Shown here: piece after piece, positions 1 to 9,964 of the stretch
Layout: each line of letters opens with the position of its first letter
How positions within the stretch are numbered: the stretch's first letter is position 1
From: Cephalotus follicularis
Taxonomy: Eukaryota; Streptophyta; Magnoliopsida; Oxalidales; Cephalotaceae
Direction of reading: 5' to 3'
Assembly (NCBI GenBank): GCA_001972305.1
Contig: BDDD01001821.1
Coordinates: 217,545 to 281,544, forward strand
DNA length: 64,000 bases
The notes under the pieces: generated by a model
What the model was told of the DNA's origin: nothing
The model's input: the letters and a program-made list of their open reading frames with translations, nothing else
Database searches by the model: none
Made by a program: the position numbers and the translations under genes

Positions 1-1232
1 CAACGATTCCTTTTTGGTGACATCTACAAAACAAGAGAGTTTAAGTAGAGGACTTTGGTACCCAAGTTGCTTTGGGTCCAGGGGGGTTAGTAATAAATGT
101 TCCTTTTGGAACCCATATAGTTCTTAATTTAAACACTTTATTTTTCAATAATAAATTTCTCTTGTGCATGTCATTTCTTTTGTGATAACAATTTTGTGTA
201 GTGTGACCATATTTATTGCAATAGGTGCAAGCTATGATAGATGAGGTCTTTTTATTATCTTTCTTTTCAAGATATTTTTGAAAATATTTAACATTGTTCA
301 TCTCATCATATCCTAGGCCAGCCTTGTTGAAAACACACCTTTGAAGTCCTAAGAGGTTATCAAGTTTTTCACTACTATTTGAAAATTTCGAGAATGTCTT
401 CTTAAGAGCATCAATTTCTACTTTTAGGGTCTCATTTTCTTTTTCTAGAGATATAGTCTTATTATCTAAGGACTTATTTGATATGCATTCTACTTCATGT
501 TTTAAACTAACATTTTCTCTATTAAGTGCTTTTATAGTTCTTTTGAGAGAAGTATTTTCTAGACTAAACTTTTCGAGTAATTCAAGAAGTTCACTTACCT
601 AGTTTTCATCTTCATCTTCATCTTCATCTTTATCACTATCGTTGATTGCCATCAATGCTAGTTGTGCTACTTCTTGGTTTTCTTCTTCTTCGGAGCTTAA
701 TTCATCACTATCCGACCATGTAGCAAGCATTGCTTTCTTCTTTTTGAGGGTAATTATTAAGAGCCGAACCACTCTTGTAATGTCCAGGTTTGTTGCATTC
801 GAAACAAATTATTTCTTCCTTCTTTGTTTCGGATTTTGAGGGTAATGTCTTCTTGAAGTGTTTGCTTCCAAACTTCTTCTTTGCTAAGTATTTCTTGAAT
901 CTTCTTGTGATCAAGGCCATTTCATCGTCACTATCCTCTTCACTTGAGTCCGTTGTAGAAGATTTGAATGCAATGACTTTCTTCTTCTTCTTATCTTGTT
1001 TTTCATCATTTTCATGATCTTTGATAGTCATTTCATGTGTCATGAGTGATCCAAGAAGTTCTTCAAGTGGCAAGGTGTTGAGGTCTTTTTCTTCCTCTAT
1101 AGCCGTGACCTTAGGCATCCAACTTTTGGGTAGACACCTAAGTATCTTTCTTACCATATCACTATTAGTGTAGCATTTATTTAAAGATTGTAGAGAGTTA
1201 ATAATATTTGTAAACCCGGGTCAATCATTTTG
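1..1232 (-). pseudogene. SIRE-like Ty1/Copia gag fragment, decayed
   Basis: Read on the minus strand, this is the C-terminal half of a Copia Gag. The order is: a UBN2-type stretch (MVRKILRCLPKSW, then an EELLGSLMTHEM block); a Lys- and Ser/Asp-rich linker; a first zinc knuckle CFECNKPGHYKSG whose last Cys is missing; an acidic D/E run near 610-700; a Leu/Glu-rich coiled-coil near 330-590; a second intact CCHC knuckle (CTYCNKYGHTTQNC, about 195-235); and repeated WVPK motifs near 60-120 that lie between Gag and protease in this clade. There is a frameshift near 720-760, a TAG before the coiled-coil at about 600, and probably another frameshift near position 40. The N-terminal part is missing: at about 1232 the reading frame runs straight into the LTR repeat array. 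The pol part would lie left of the window. Family assignment rests on motif order only. Confidence 0.85.
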
Positions 1233-1785
1233 AAAAGACGTCGATGTCTTTTATAGGCGTCGATGTCTTTGCTGGGAATGTGTCCAGGCTTTTGAAGTTA
1301 TGAGCATCACATCGACTTCTTCTTTAGGGGTCGATGTCTTTTCTGGCTTTTGCACTTGGGTATAGAAAGACGTCGATGTCTAGTGAAAGGGATCGATGTC
1401 TATTGTTGGACGTCGATGTCTTTGCCTGTATGGATTGATGTCTTTACACAAATTTGACCTGTAACTTTGGCACCTCAAGATGTCGATGTCTTCTTGATAG
1501 GGATCGTTGTCTTTTGTACGGACGTCGATGTCTTTTGTCTTAGGGATCGATGTCTTCACACAAATTTGACCTGTAACTTTGGTACCTAAAGACGTCGATG
1601 TCTTCTTGATAGGGATCGATGTCTTTTGTACGGACGTCGATGTCTTTTGCAATGAAGGTCGATGTCTTTTCCTTGCAGTTGATTTTTGCCATTAGTGAAG
1701 CTTTCTAATATCTTGCACATTAAGTAAACTTGTTAAATGCAAATATGTTATCATCAAAACTAGGATTGAGACTAAATCGTCAACA
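1233..1785 (-). mobile_element. Copia (SIRE-like) LTR fragment
   Basis: On the minus strand the segment starts at 1785 with TGTTGACGATTTAG and continues with sequence typical of SIRE-type LTR starts (a 'GTTTTGATGATAAC' word, then 'TTTACTTAATGTG'). It then becomes an array of short TCGA-containing words. No primer site or LTR end is seen before the gag fragment begins at about 1232, so the 3' part of the LTR, the primer site and the gag N-terminus are deleted. The right edge abuts a Tekay-type LTR, so this Copia element probably inserted into it. The start is an inference from the TG end and the sequence style. Confidence 0.6.
1236..1672. repeat. Array of about 16 GTCGATGTCTTT-like words
   Basis: About sixteen copies of a 12-16 base word, mostly alternating between GACGTCGATGTCTT and GGATCGATGTCTT, are spaced roughly 18-45 bases apart. 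Two copies of a longer module containing TTGACCTGTAACTTTGG (about 1452-1472 and 1565-1585) sit inside the array. It is not a simple tandem repeat because spacers vary. The same words occur in unrelated LTRs elsewhere in this window. Confidence 0.9.
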
Positions 1786-1847
1786 ATATGTTTCAAGGAT
1801 TTTTACTTATAAATTACTTGAAAAGGACTACGAAATTTTGATAACTA

Positions 1848-2172
1848 CTAAACTCTGTTGGGTGAGTAGCCGAAAACGGTAATCTGTGTTAAAAGGACTA
1901 ATGCCCATTTGGGATGTTTTGTTTGAAAGTATTCCTAATGTGTTAATTACTTGTGATGTCTTGCTTGGGTTACTAAACTCTATTGGGTAAGTAGCCAGGG
2001 ATTCCACTACTGAGCTCTGTTGGGAAAGCAGTTGGAAGTTCCGTATAAGGTAGCCGCTAAGCTCTGTTGAGTAAGTAGCTAGGGTTTCCCACGAAATGGT
2101 TATTGAGCTCTGTTGGGCAAGTAGCTAGGGACTCCCATTTGGTTGCTAAGCACTGTTGTGTAAGTGACCGGT
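1848..2172 (+). repeat. Degenerate minisatellite inside the LTR
   Basis: Six diverged copies of a core close to CTCTGTTGGGTAAGTAGC start near 1853, 1976, 2013, 2055, 2106 and 2150. The last five are 36-50 bases apart. Several copies are followed by 'CAGGGATTCC'-like words. Confidence 0.75.
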
Positions 2173-2713
2173 TGTTGAGCCTGGGTGTCAGCAACTTTAA
2201 TCTGGCTTGATGGGTCCTTAGTGACCTGATCGTTGTATCTAGCTCCTTCGGGGATAGTTTCGTACTTGTGTTATTGTGGCCCTCGGGTGATACCTGCTTG
2301 TGGGTATATATATATATTTATATATATCCTGCGTTATTTCCGTACTGCATCATGAATGCATTCATTTCATGTCATTCATTACTTGATCCCAAAATGTATT
2401 TATACTTAGCCGAGTGAGGACAAAGGCTAACCCCCTACTATTTCAGATTGACGGAGACAATCGGACAAGTGCGGTTAAGGCTATTTTGGGAGCTGCTATT
2501 TGAAGGTTGTTTAAGCTAATTATGTATTATGCTAATCCTACTCATGTTGGAGAGGATGATAATTTGTACTTATTTAATTTGGATAATTTGTACTTTGGGT
2601 TTTGGAACAATGGTTTGGCAATGTGAACTTCTCTTTAAGAGATATTTATGGTTTAAAATGAAGGTTATATCACGCTCCGTTTCTTGAGCTTTTAACAATG
2701 ATGTTGTTTTGTT

Positions 2714-2741
2714 GTAACACGTAGTATGGGATGCGTGTTAC
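2714..2741 (+). other. Conserved LTR hairpin, 8-bp stem
   Basis: GTAACACG and CGTGTTAC form a perfect 8-bp stem around the 12-nt loop TAGTATGGGATG. It lies about 143 bases before the LTR end. The same loop with different but complementary arms occurs in elements A, B and C. Confidence 0.8.
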
Positions 2742-2884
2742 GTTGTTAGTTCGGCTTATATTAAAGGCTTCCGCAACTGATACATCTGTTTTAAAAGTTT
2801 TAAATTTATCGTAAAATCTGATAAGCCGGATTCTTTATGTTAATTGCTACCATGTGTACGTTGTTAAGAAAATGGGGTGTGACA

Positions 2885-4015
2885 CATGCGGTCTGTGGAC
2901 ATGCCATAATGGACTGCATTTGTTTTTTTGGGTGTTCTTCCGCTGCCATGATTATTTTTTTTGTTCTACACCCTATATGCTTAAGTCCGTTTTTGGCTCC
3001 GGATTCGGTTGATCCGATTCTATCAAGTGCTACCAAGCACTGAAATTTAGTAGAAATGGTCATACGGGAGACCTCTGCTGAGCTGTGATATCCCCAATAT
3101 ATCCATACTAATAAACGAAGGCGTGGAAGGCCAACGACAAGACACCCTTGTGTCCCACCGCTTTTGGACTTATTATTTACAAATTCGAGGAATTTGAGGT
3201 CTCATCAAATTTTAAATTACCAAAGCCGTTATTAATAGATTTTATCTTCCAATCCATTTGAAAATGGCTTATTATGCTTGATGTGTTTGGATTGTTTGCA
3301 AAAAGTAAACATCCATCTCATGCATCCTATGATCCACATAGAAATAAAAATGGCCTGGCTAGGGATTAAATCTATGAGAGATCACACGAGCGTATGTGAT
3401 CCCTCGGTCTCCTAGGTGAACTATTCAAAACTACTTTATTACAAAAAAGCACCATGCATACATGGTCTGCACTTGGTTTTGCAATTTCCTTGATCTCCCT
3501 CTTCAAGCTCCTTCGCGATTCCTCTCTTCTTTTATTTACAAAAAATGAAATTTACAATATACATTTAAAAATAAAGAATAGAATACAAATGGAGGGAGAG
3601 AGAGAATTACACAAATAAGGAAAAAATAGTGCTCGCAGGCAACCATATTACAGACCAAATAAAGTACATGATAATAAAGCAAATTAAACCATCCACAAAA
3701 AAAAACCAAAAGCTAGGTTCAATCCCATTGCCTATCATCATGCATAAGACATTTAAATCTATATCCACAATAGAAATAAATAAACACAAGAAATTTCAAT
3801 TTCCGATGACCAATCGAAATAATCCCAAGATTGCCGATATTCTAGTAAAACTCCCACTAAATTATTTAAAATTTAGTTTCCCTAGGTTTAAGAAAAAACT
3901 TAATTTTATTAAACAACGATGGGAATGGAATTAAATTAGAATCTCAGCTACTTTAATCACTCCAAAATAGTCACCAAAAACTGAAATTTAAGTCCAATTG
4001 ATATTAAAACAGATC
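2885..4015. other. Unassigned AT-rich sequence
   Basis: No domain could be recognised on either strand. 2885-3085 has short open frames only. From about 3086 ('TGTGATATCCCC') the sequence is AT-rich with poly-A runs. Because a minus-strand primer site lies at 4016-4027, part of the stretch left of it should be 5' leader or gag region of that minus-strand element, but no gag motif is visible. Confidence 0.4.
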
Positions 4016-4027
4016 GCTCTGATATCA
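4016..4027 (-). promoter_or_regulatory. Probable primer-binding site (tRNA-Met type)
   Basis: The minus strand reads TGATATCAGAGC, one base from the usual plant PBS TGGTATCAGAGC. It lies two bases from a sequence ending ...GGGTTCCAACA, which has a CA terminus as an LTR end should. This marks the 5' LTR/leader junction of a minus-strand element. Confidence 0.6.
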
Positions 4028-4029
4028 CT

Positions 4030-5200
4030 TGTTGGAACCCGGGAGGGGTCCCGGTCGATTTTCGGTCTAGGATGCAAGTGTGTATAATTTTAATTTTTGA
4101 AAAATGCCAAGACTGAAAGTCAAGGTTCACAATTACATCTTACTACCAAAATCTATGCGCCTAGGATCCCCGTTTAATATTCAATCGAACAAAAGAAAAC
4201 AGTCAAGCATACATCCAATTAACCGAAACTAATTCGGTAAACAACAAAAAACATAATATTACGAACCATACCAACATTGGCGGCTCCATCACTTTGCCGC
4301 TACACGCTTGCCGAAGCAACTGCCGGTTACCAGCTCCACTGCCGGTTTCTGTCCAGTCCAAGAAAACTTCAACCAAGAGACCAACGGACTCCAAAAAATC
4401 TGCTTGACCCATTTCTAGCGGAGACGCGTCGAGAAGCACCCCGGAACACGGCGAACAGCGGTAGCGACTCATTGAGTTCCGACTCAGTGAGACTCGGTCA
4501 ACGCGTCATTGACAAGTGACGACATATGTGGATGTCAAACACCCGATAAAGCCACTGGTGGCCGAGATCGGCCTGGAACGTGGAGAACAGACGGTGGTGA
4601 GTCAACCGGCCCGGGGAAAACAAGATCGCCGCGACACCGCACTGCCACAACCGGCACCAACAAAGCACTACCAACACAACCAACCACAAGACTCGCCATG
4701 AATCGGTGTGGAACGCCGAGTCATGGCACACAACGCACTGAGTCACCAGGGTCGACCCAGATGCGCGAAACCGACCGAAAACGCACCGAAAAACACCTAG
4801 TCTAAGGCCAAAATAGGCAGAGCGAAGCATGGCTCCACCTACCAAGACACCGGAGGCGGAAGAGAAGCCGCGACAGTGGGTGACACATAAAGCGTCGGGC
4901 AAAACCAGAGAGAGAAAGAAGAGAAAAACGGGAGAGAAAGAGAGAGAGAGGCTTACCGTGGATGAAAGCTGGCCTCTTTCCCCGGCCACCGACGCCTGTG
5001 GCGTCGTCTTCTCTGGTCGGAAGCGCCGTCCAGGAGCTGGCGCACGCTACGCGTGCGTCTTTCCTATTTTGCACGTTTTGAGGCACAATGGCGTGTTCAA
5101 TGCAAAATTTTGACTCAGTCAAATTTTTTTTTTCTCTTTCTATATATTATAAACATATAATATCTCCCTTTAGGTTAAAGTATGTGCCCCGCACATCGTA
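4030..5200 (-). mobile_element. Putative 5' LTR (R/U5 and promoter part) of a minus-strand element
   Basis: The left edge is the CA-terminated LTR end next to the PBS. Read leftwards there is a TATA-like stretch (about 5140-5155), a GC-rich transcribed-looking block (4270-5110) with a polypyrimidine tract, and a splice-donor-like ACGGTAAGC near 4950-4960. The H region at the window end has the same architecture (AT-rich TATA, GC-rich block with CGACTCAGTGA-like words, pyrimidine tract, donor-like site). The right end of the LTR is not defined. Confidence 0.45.
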
Positions 5201-6479
5201 TGTTAAACATACTCCCACTGTGGTTTCTCTTAATATATCAATTTGACAATACGGTGGTACATTTAAATAAATAAACCACTAATGCAAAATTAATATATAC
5301 TAGTTAAAACTAGATTTTCTGCCAAGCTAGCAATTGTGTAGCATGCATCGCTTTTCCAATAATCAGGTGGGACCCGAAAGCCCGGTTTGAATCCGGTACG
5401 ACTATAAATTTCTCAGAACATCCCATGAGTTCTGGTACGACTACCCCAATAGTCCTCGATTATTAAAACAGCCCCGGTGTGAATCCCATCACCCCCTGGA
5501 TCCGTAGAATCAACTACTTCTATATGTTGACATCCGGTTAAACCAGTACCTTTTCCGGTCATCGACATATGTGTTATGTATCCTACATCATACTTGGCTC
5601 CGACCGCGACCTAGGGTTCGGAATAATGTCACCCCTAGGTAAAGTCGCGATAACTATAAATTTACGTACGCATTTAGACTTTCAGCAAACATCCCCGGAA
5701 ACCCCGTTTCCAGTCTGCCTATACCTGATCAGGGTTTTATGAGTCTTAACGGACATAAATAATATAGAGCCGATCACCCTTCATACGGGTGTGACGATCC
5801 CTTATTGCGAACTCGCCCATACATCTCAATGAAGCTCCCATAAGGCCCAAAGACAACCCTTTTGCCAGGATATGGCTAGTGCTGGGGAAGGCGGAAATCA
5901 AAGCCAAGCAGTCACAACACAATGCATGGAAGCCGCTCAGGTCTAACGATACAACGTAGCTCCACGAATGGTCTACTAGTCACCATAGACTATACACTAC
6001 CGAGACTATAGGAATCCTATTGACATAGGTATGACTTTCCAAATAGGTTTCCTATGGTGGGTCTGTTCAGTGTCATGCTCCTTAGCACGAACCCCGCATT
6101 ATGCATTAGGATAAATCCAAATGGTAACGAGATAATCCATCCTCCACTAAACCCGGGAGCAAGCATAATACGGCAAGTCTTTGCGGTTCATCTATTGCCC
6201 TAAGAAATTGAACCTATGACTTGGAACGTTCTGTCAGAAGGGAGTAAGGATCTCATTCTCATAACCTCTCAGGCATGAGATCCAACCCCTCGAACGCAGG
6301 GCACTATATGTGTACTTGGATGACATGGTGATCACCCGATCCATTTAAGATGGTTTGGGATATACATATAGCGGGTTGCCATTGTTGATTGAATAGGCAT
6401 GATAAAACACAAAAAGGAATTTAGATTGTACAAATAGAGAGTGTAATATACACACATGCAGCCGCCCTATGGCTTAAAG
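5201..6479. other. Unassigned sequence, probably LTR U3
   Basis: No coding motif was recognised. The position, upstream of a minus-strand TATA-like site, suggests U3 of the LTR that begins at 4030. No internal TG..CA end or TSD could be matched. Confidence 0.3.
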
Positions 6480-6870
6480 AGATATCTCCAGTTAAGGAGT
6501 GCATCTCATACATACATATATATTTATGCAGAGCCACCTCGTGGCATGCAGGGACACCCCTACTCTAACAGGGAGGATGGGCAAAACTAAGGAAAACTCC
6601 TTATTCTCGCACTTCCATAGCTGGAACCACCTCAACAAGCACAAATAACAACTCCGTTGAAGATCCATCAACATGGTCATGGGCTACAGGACTGTAAACA
6701 TCCTACATATACGCATATAGATACCCACTTCCAGAGCACTGCATGAACATCGAAAGAAGGGCTACGCGAGCACTCCTTCCCCGCTAATCACACGTTGGCG
6801 CACTTTACTACATGAACATCGATCGAGGGGCTACGCAAACCCACCCCCATTGGCAATCACCGATCAGCCA
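6480..6870. repeat. Direct repeat, copy 1, with a roughly 70-bp minisatellite
   Basis: It contains two copies of a unit around CATGAACATCGATCGAGG followed by GCTACGC and an 'AATCACACGTTGG' word. The preceding 150 bases (words such as 'CATATACGCATATAG' and 'ACCCACTTCCAGAGCA') also match 8560-8690. It is one of two diverged copies about 1.95 kb apart. Confidence 0.75.
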
Positions 6871-6899
6871 CCGCCGAGGAGACACTTTAACTGGTAAAT

Positions 6900-7980
6900 G
6901 CTCAAGAAGATGCTTGACATGCACTGCTCACCAAGGGACGCCCGACGTGGACTACTCAGCAAGGAAAGCTTTCCATGCACTGCTCAGAAGGGGATATACA
7001 TCAACTGACTCCTCTGCCAGGACGCACATCGCACTAACTCCCTGACAATAACACGTATCTTACATGGCCATAACAACTGCATTCGTCACATAAGATCTAA
7101 GGAACCTCATCTACCCATAATCTAAATGCTAAACACAACTCACAAAACATCTCAACACAAAATTGTTAAGTTAGTATAACCATAAACGAAACCACAGTAA
7201 AACGTCACATACCTGGGTCTCTCAAGACCAGCTCCTGCAATGCTTACCAGATCCTTGGAACTCCGAATCTCCCCACTGGATTCTTCACATTCCAAGAACT
7301 CGAACAACCCATCTAGAGCTTCGGATCTACCAGCGGATCCAAATTTCGCTATCTCAGATGTCAAACACACCAGGGATACCAACTCACTGCTCAGCGTACT
7401 GAGGAAATCTGAATGCACCATACCACACTCTGGTAAGGACATCAAAGACCAGTGAGAATCACCTTCAAACACGTTTGACTACAGAAGAAATAGAGAAGAA
7501 AGAAACAAGACTTGTAGAGGAAATGCTTAGTCACGCCAAAAGTAAGGATCCAATGAAGAAGAAGCTTGAACCTCAGAGGGAGTACTCACAGTCACCTAGA
7601 CATAGTTCACTAGGCGTCTTCCTTTTCTTCCTTCTTCTTCCTACCTGCTTCTCGCTCACTTCTTCTTTTCTTCTCACTAACTTCTTCCTTCTATTTCTTA
7701 TAAACTTCTTCTTTCTGCCTAAGGCGCCATATTATATCACTTCACACACTTTCCCTGACACACGTCTTTTCACATTGGAAACCATTAGCTTCTCTTGTAA
7801 GCTTCACATATGGGCTTAGTACAAATAAATGACTCTTCCCAATAATGCCACTCTTGGGCTTTAACATAGCACAAGAGAGGACGCCCAATAGCTCAAGGAA
7901 AATAATAGAACCCAAACCAGGTCTTAACAAGCAGATGACAAAAAGAATCTTCTACAAAACCGTACCTGGGTATTACAACA
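6900..7980 (-). mobile_element. Minus-strand LTR-like segment (boundaries partly inferred)
   Basis: The minus strand starts at about 7980 with TGTTGTAATACCCAGG, resembling an LTR start. There is a TATA-like ATATAATATGG near 7728-7738, then a purine-rich leader, and a splice-donor-like CCAGGTATGT near 7205-7215. No gag or pol motif is present. Short open frames in 7152-7819 look like chance openings in leader sequence. The left end was not found. Confidence 0.35.
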
Positions 7981-8479
7981 GATCTTAACATCATAAAATC
8001 TATAAAAACACCCCAAGAATTCCCCCAAATGCATGAAGGTCAAACATGGCCGAGGAGCCATCCTAAGGTGCTTGCGTCAGACGTCTACCTCTGTCAACAC
8101 GCTTTCTCTTAGTGGATCTCAAGAACTCTGCAACCCTATTTCCTCTGCACACAAACTGAGAGGGGATTAGTCCAACTAACTAGTGAGTAAGATTAGGAAA
8201 CTTCCTAAGCAACCCACCACCACTGGGTTCTAAGAACAAGGTAACGTGCCATGCCCCAACTGGGTCGAGGACACCATATATTCACTGTTCAACAAGACTA
8301 AGGCAGAGGAGAACATGTACATAAATATCAATAACAAAAGAGAGTCCAACGAGATTTCAGATCTACCAAACTCAATGACTGACCTCAAGGAAAGATAATA
8401 ACAACAAGTTATAATAAATATGCCGAGGATCCGAAGATCAACAAAATGATCAAGACTCCAAGGATCAACAATCATCAAG
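7981..8479. other. Unassigned sequence
   Basis: No recognised domain. On the minus strand a short basic frame near 8085-8155 follows an LTR-leader-like context, but it is too short to name. No TSD could be matched across the 7980 junction. Confidence 0.3.
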
Positions 8480-8878
8480 AGGGCTACTAGTACTGCATCA
8501 ATCAAAAGCACAATTCCACACACACATGCACACATCATACTCACACATTTCCATAGACGAAACCACCTCGACAAACACAAGTAATAGCTCTGCTGAAATG
8601 TATCAATGAGGTCACGGGCTACAAGACTGTACACATCCCTCATATACGCATATAGATACCCACTTCCAGAGCATCGTATGAACATCGATGGAAGTGCTAA
8701 GCAAGCACTTCTTCATCAACAATCACACGTTGGTGCACCTCACTACATGAACATCGATCAAGGGGCGACGCAAGCACAGCCTCATCGACAATCATGAGTT
8801 CAGTACTACACCATATGAACATCAATCGAGGAGCTACCTTGTTAGCAATCATATAGCGTTAATATCGTCCAAGGGGCC
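8480..8878. repeat. Direct repeat, copy 2, with minisatellite, split by element A
   Basis: Diverged second copy of 6480-6870. It has three recognisable minisatellite units (about 8679, 8747 and 8814) and a fourth, degenerate one starting 'AATATCGTCCAAGGGGCC', which is interrupted at 8878 by element A and resumes at 23793 ('CACGAATCACCGCTCGG'). Confidence 0.75.
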
Positions 8879-9047
8879 TGTAATAACCGCAAATTCAATT
8901 AAAGTATATTGTTCCAATTTTAAATAAAATATACATTTTAATTTAGTTTATTTGTCCAATTATAATAATTATGTGATTAGTGAATACTTGGGTTAGTTTG
9001 AAATACCATTCGGCAAACAAGGTTAAGGAACCCTAAAATCAGCTCAA

Positions 9048-9152
9048 ACAGCCGACTGCCACAGGGTAACAGTCGACTGTCTGATGTGTGGTGTGACAGT
9101 CAACTGCCTATTAAAGACAGTCGACTGCCTGTTAAAGACAGTCGACTAGAAT
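9048..9152. repeat. CAGTCGACTG palindrome array in the A LTR
   Basis: There are about five copies of CAGTCGACTG or one-mismatch versions, three of them in a roughly 21-bp tandem (CTGCCTGTTAAAGACAGTCGA). The equivalent array in the 3' LTR (about 14668-14750) has one unit less. Confidence 0.85.
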
Positions 9153-9698
9153 GGTACATAACAGGTGTCTGTACATGCATGTGAGACATAGGCAAGGGAA
9201 GTGCATGATGGACAGGTGTCATGCGAGACAGCAGTTGCCACAACATGCAGGAGGAGTGCCCTGTATGTGCTCTACAGACCTGCTAACCTGCAACATAAGA
9301 ATTGAAAGGAGTAATGTGAGAGGAAGTTATGCATGTGAGAGAGAGAAGGGAGAAATGTTCAATGAGCATTGTATTGTCTATGGCCACTTGGCATGGTTGC
9401 TTACATATTGGAATACTTAATTATGTTACTTTCAATATAAAATGTCATACATGTTGCATTTATATATTCCTTATCATGCATTATCTTCCTACTTAGCCAA
9501 GTCAGGACAATGGCTAACCCCTACAATTTCAGATTAACCAAAGACGTACGGGAGGTGCTGTTGGAGCTTTTGGAGAGTTGCTATTTCTATTAAGGTTGTT
9601 ATTCTTCTGATGTACTGTATTTGTAATGAAAGATTTGCACTCCGTTGTCGTTATTGTTGTACTTTCCTTATGTATAAGGATATTGTTGGATTGCACTT

Positions 9699-9720
9699 GC
9701 ACGTAGTATGGGTTGCGTGC
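9699..9720 (+). other. Conserved LTR hairpin in A, 5-bp stem
   Basis: GCACG and CGTGC pair around the loop TAGTATGGGTTG, 140 bases before the LTR end. In the 3' LTR the same hairpin (from 15298) is split by element B exactly at the loop/3' arm junction. Confidence 0.75.
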
Positions 9721-9863
9721 GGATGACTTTCATTTTATAATCCAGATATGAATGCTTATGCTTATTTTGAATTGTTGAATGAGAATGCTGGATTATATTT
9801 GTTTATGATATCACCACATATGTTGTCTAATGTAATGGATTCGAAGGGCGGGGTGTGACAGCA

Positions 9864-9875
9864 TGGTATCAGAGC
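9864..9875 (+). promoter_or_regulatory. Element A primer-binding site
   Basis: TGGTATCAGAGC, complementary to the 3' end of plant initiator tRNA-Met, three bases after the LTR end. This is the usual PBS of chromoviruses. Confidence 0.9.
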
Positions 9876-9964
9876 ATATTCCATATATGCTAGCTGGGAT
9901 AAGTTTCTCAAAAATTAAGTGAAATTGTTTCCTAATGATTATGTCACTCCATATAGGAAACCAA

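Larger units (their letters stand above)
1786..2884 (+). mobile_element. Tekay-type LTR, 3' portion
   Basis: It shares the landmarks of the LTRs of elements A and B on the same strand: the block TTAGCC-GAGTGAGGACAAA-GGCTAA followed by CCCCCTAC and a CAGATT (2406-2450), a CACGCTCCG word near 2673, the conserved hairpin at 2714-2741, 'TTCCGCAACTGA' near 2770, and the terminal GGGGTGTGACA ending at 2884. No PBS follows, so it is a solo LTR or the outer end of a 3' LTR. The 5' part is cut off by the Copia fragment at 1785. Confidence 0.75.
8879..9860 (+). repeat. Element A 5' LTR
   Basis: It starts TGTAATAACCGC and ends GGGGTGTGACA, 982 bp. It carries an array of CAGTCGACTG-like palindromes (about 9048-9150), the TTAGCC/GGCTAA block (9493-9517) and the conserved hairpin (9699-9720). 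It is 21 bp longer than the 3' LTR because of one extra repeat unit containing GTCGAC and TTAAAGACA. Confidence 0.95.

Noticed and set aside
1236-1672. CRISPR-like array of short repeats
   Set aside because: Words are 10-16 bases, degenerate, with irregular spacers, and lie in a plant LTR; no cas genes.
4203-5122. Several overlapping ORFs on both strands in GC-rich sequence
   Set aside because: High GC lowers stop frequency; the block looks like LTR leader and no frame has a recognisable domain.
9151-9420. 89-aa ORF repeated at 14750-15019
   Set aside because: It is in both LTRs of element A; the repetition is explained by LTR identity and there is no recognisable motif.
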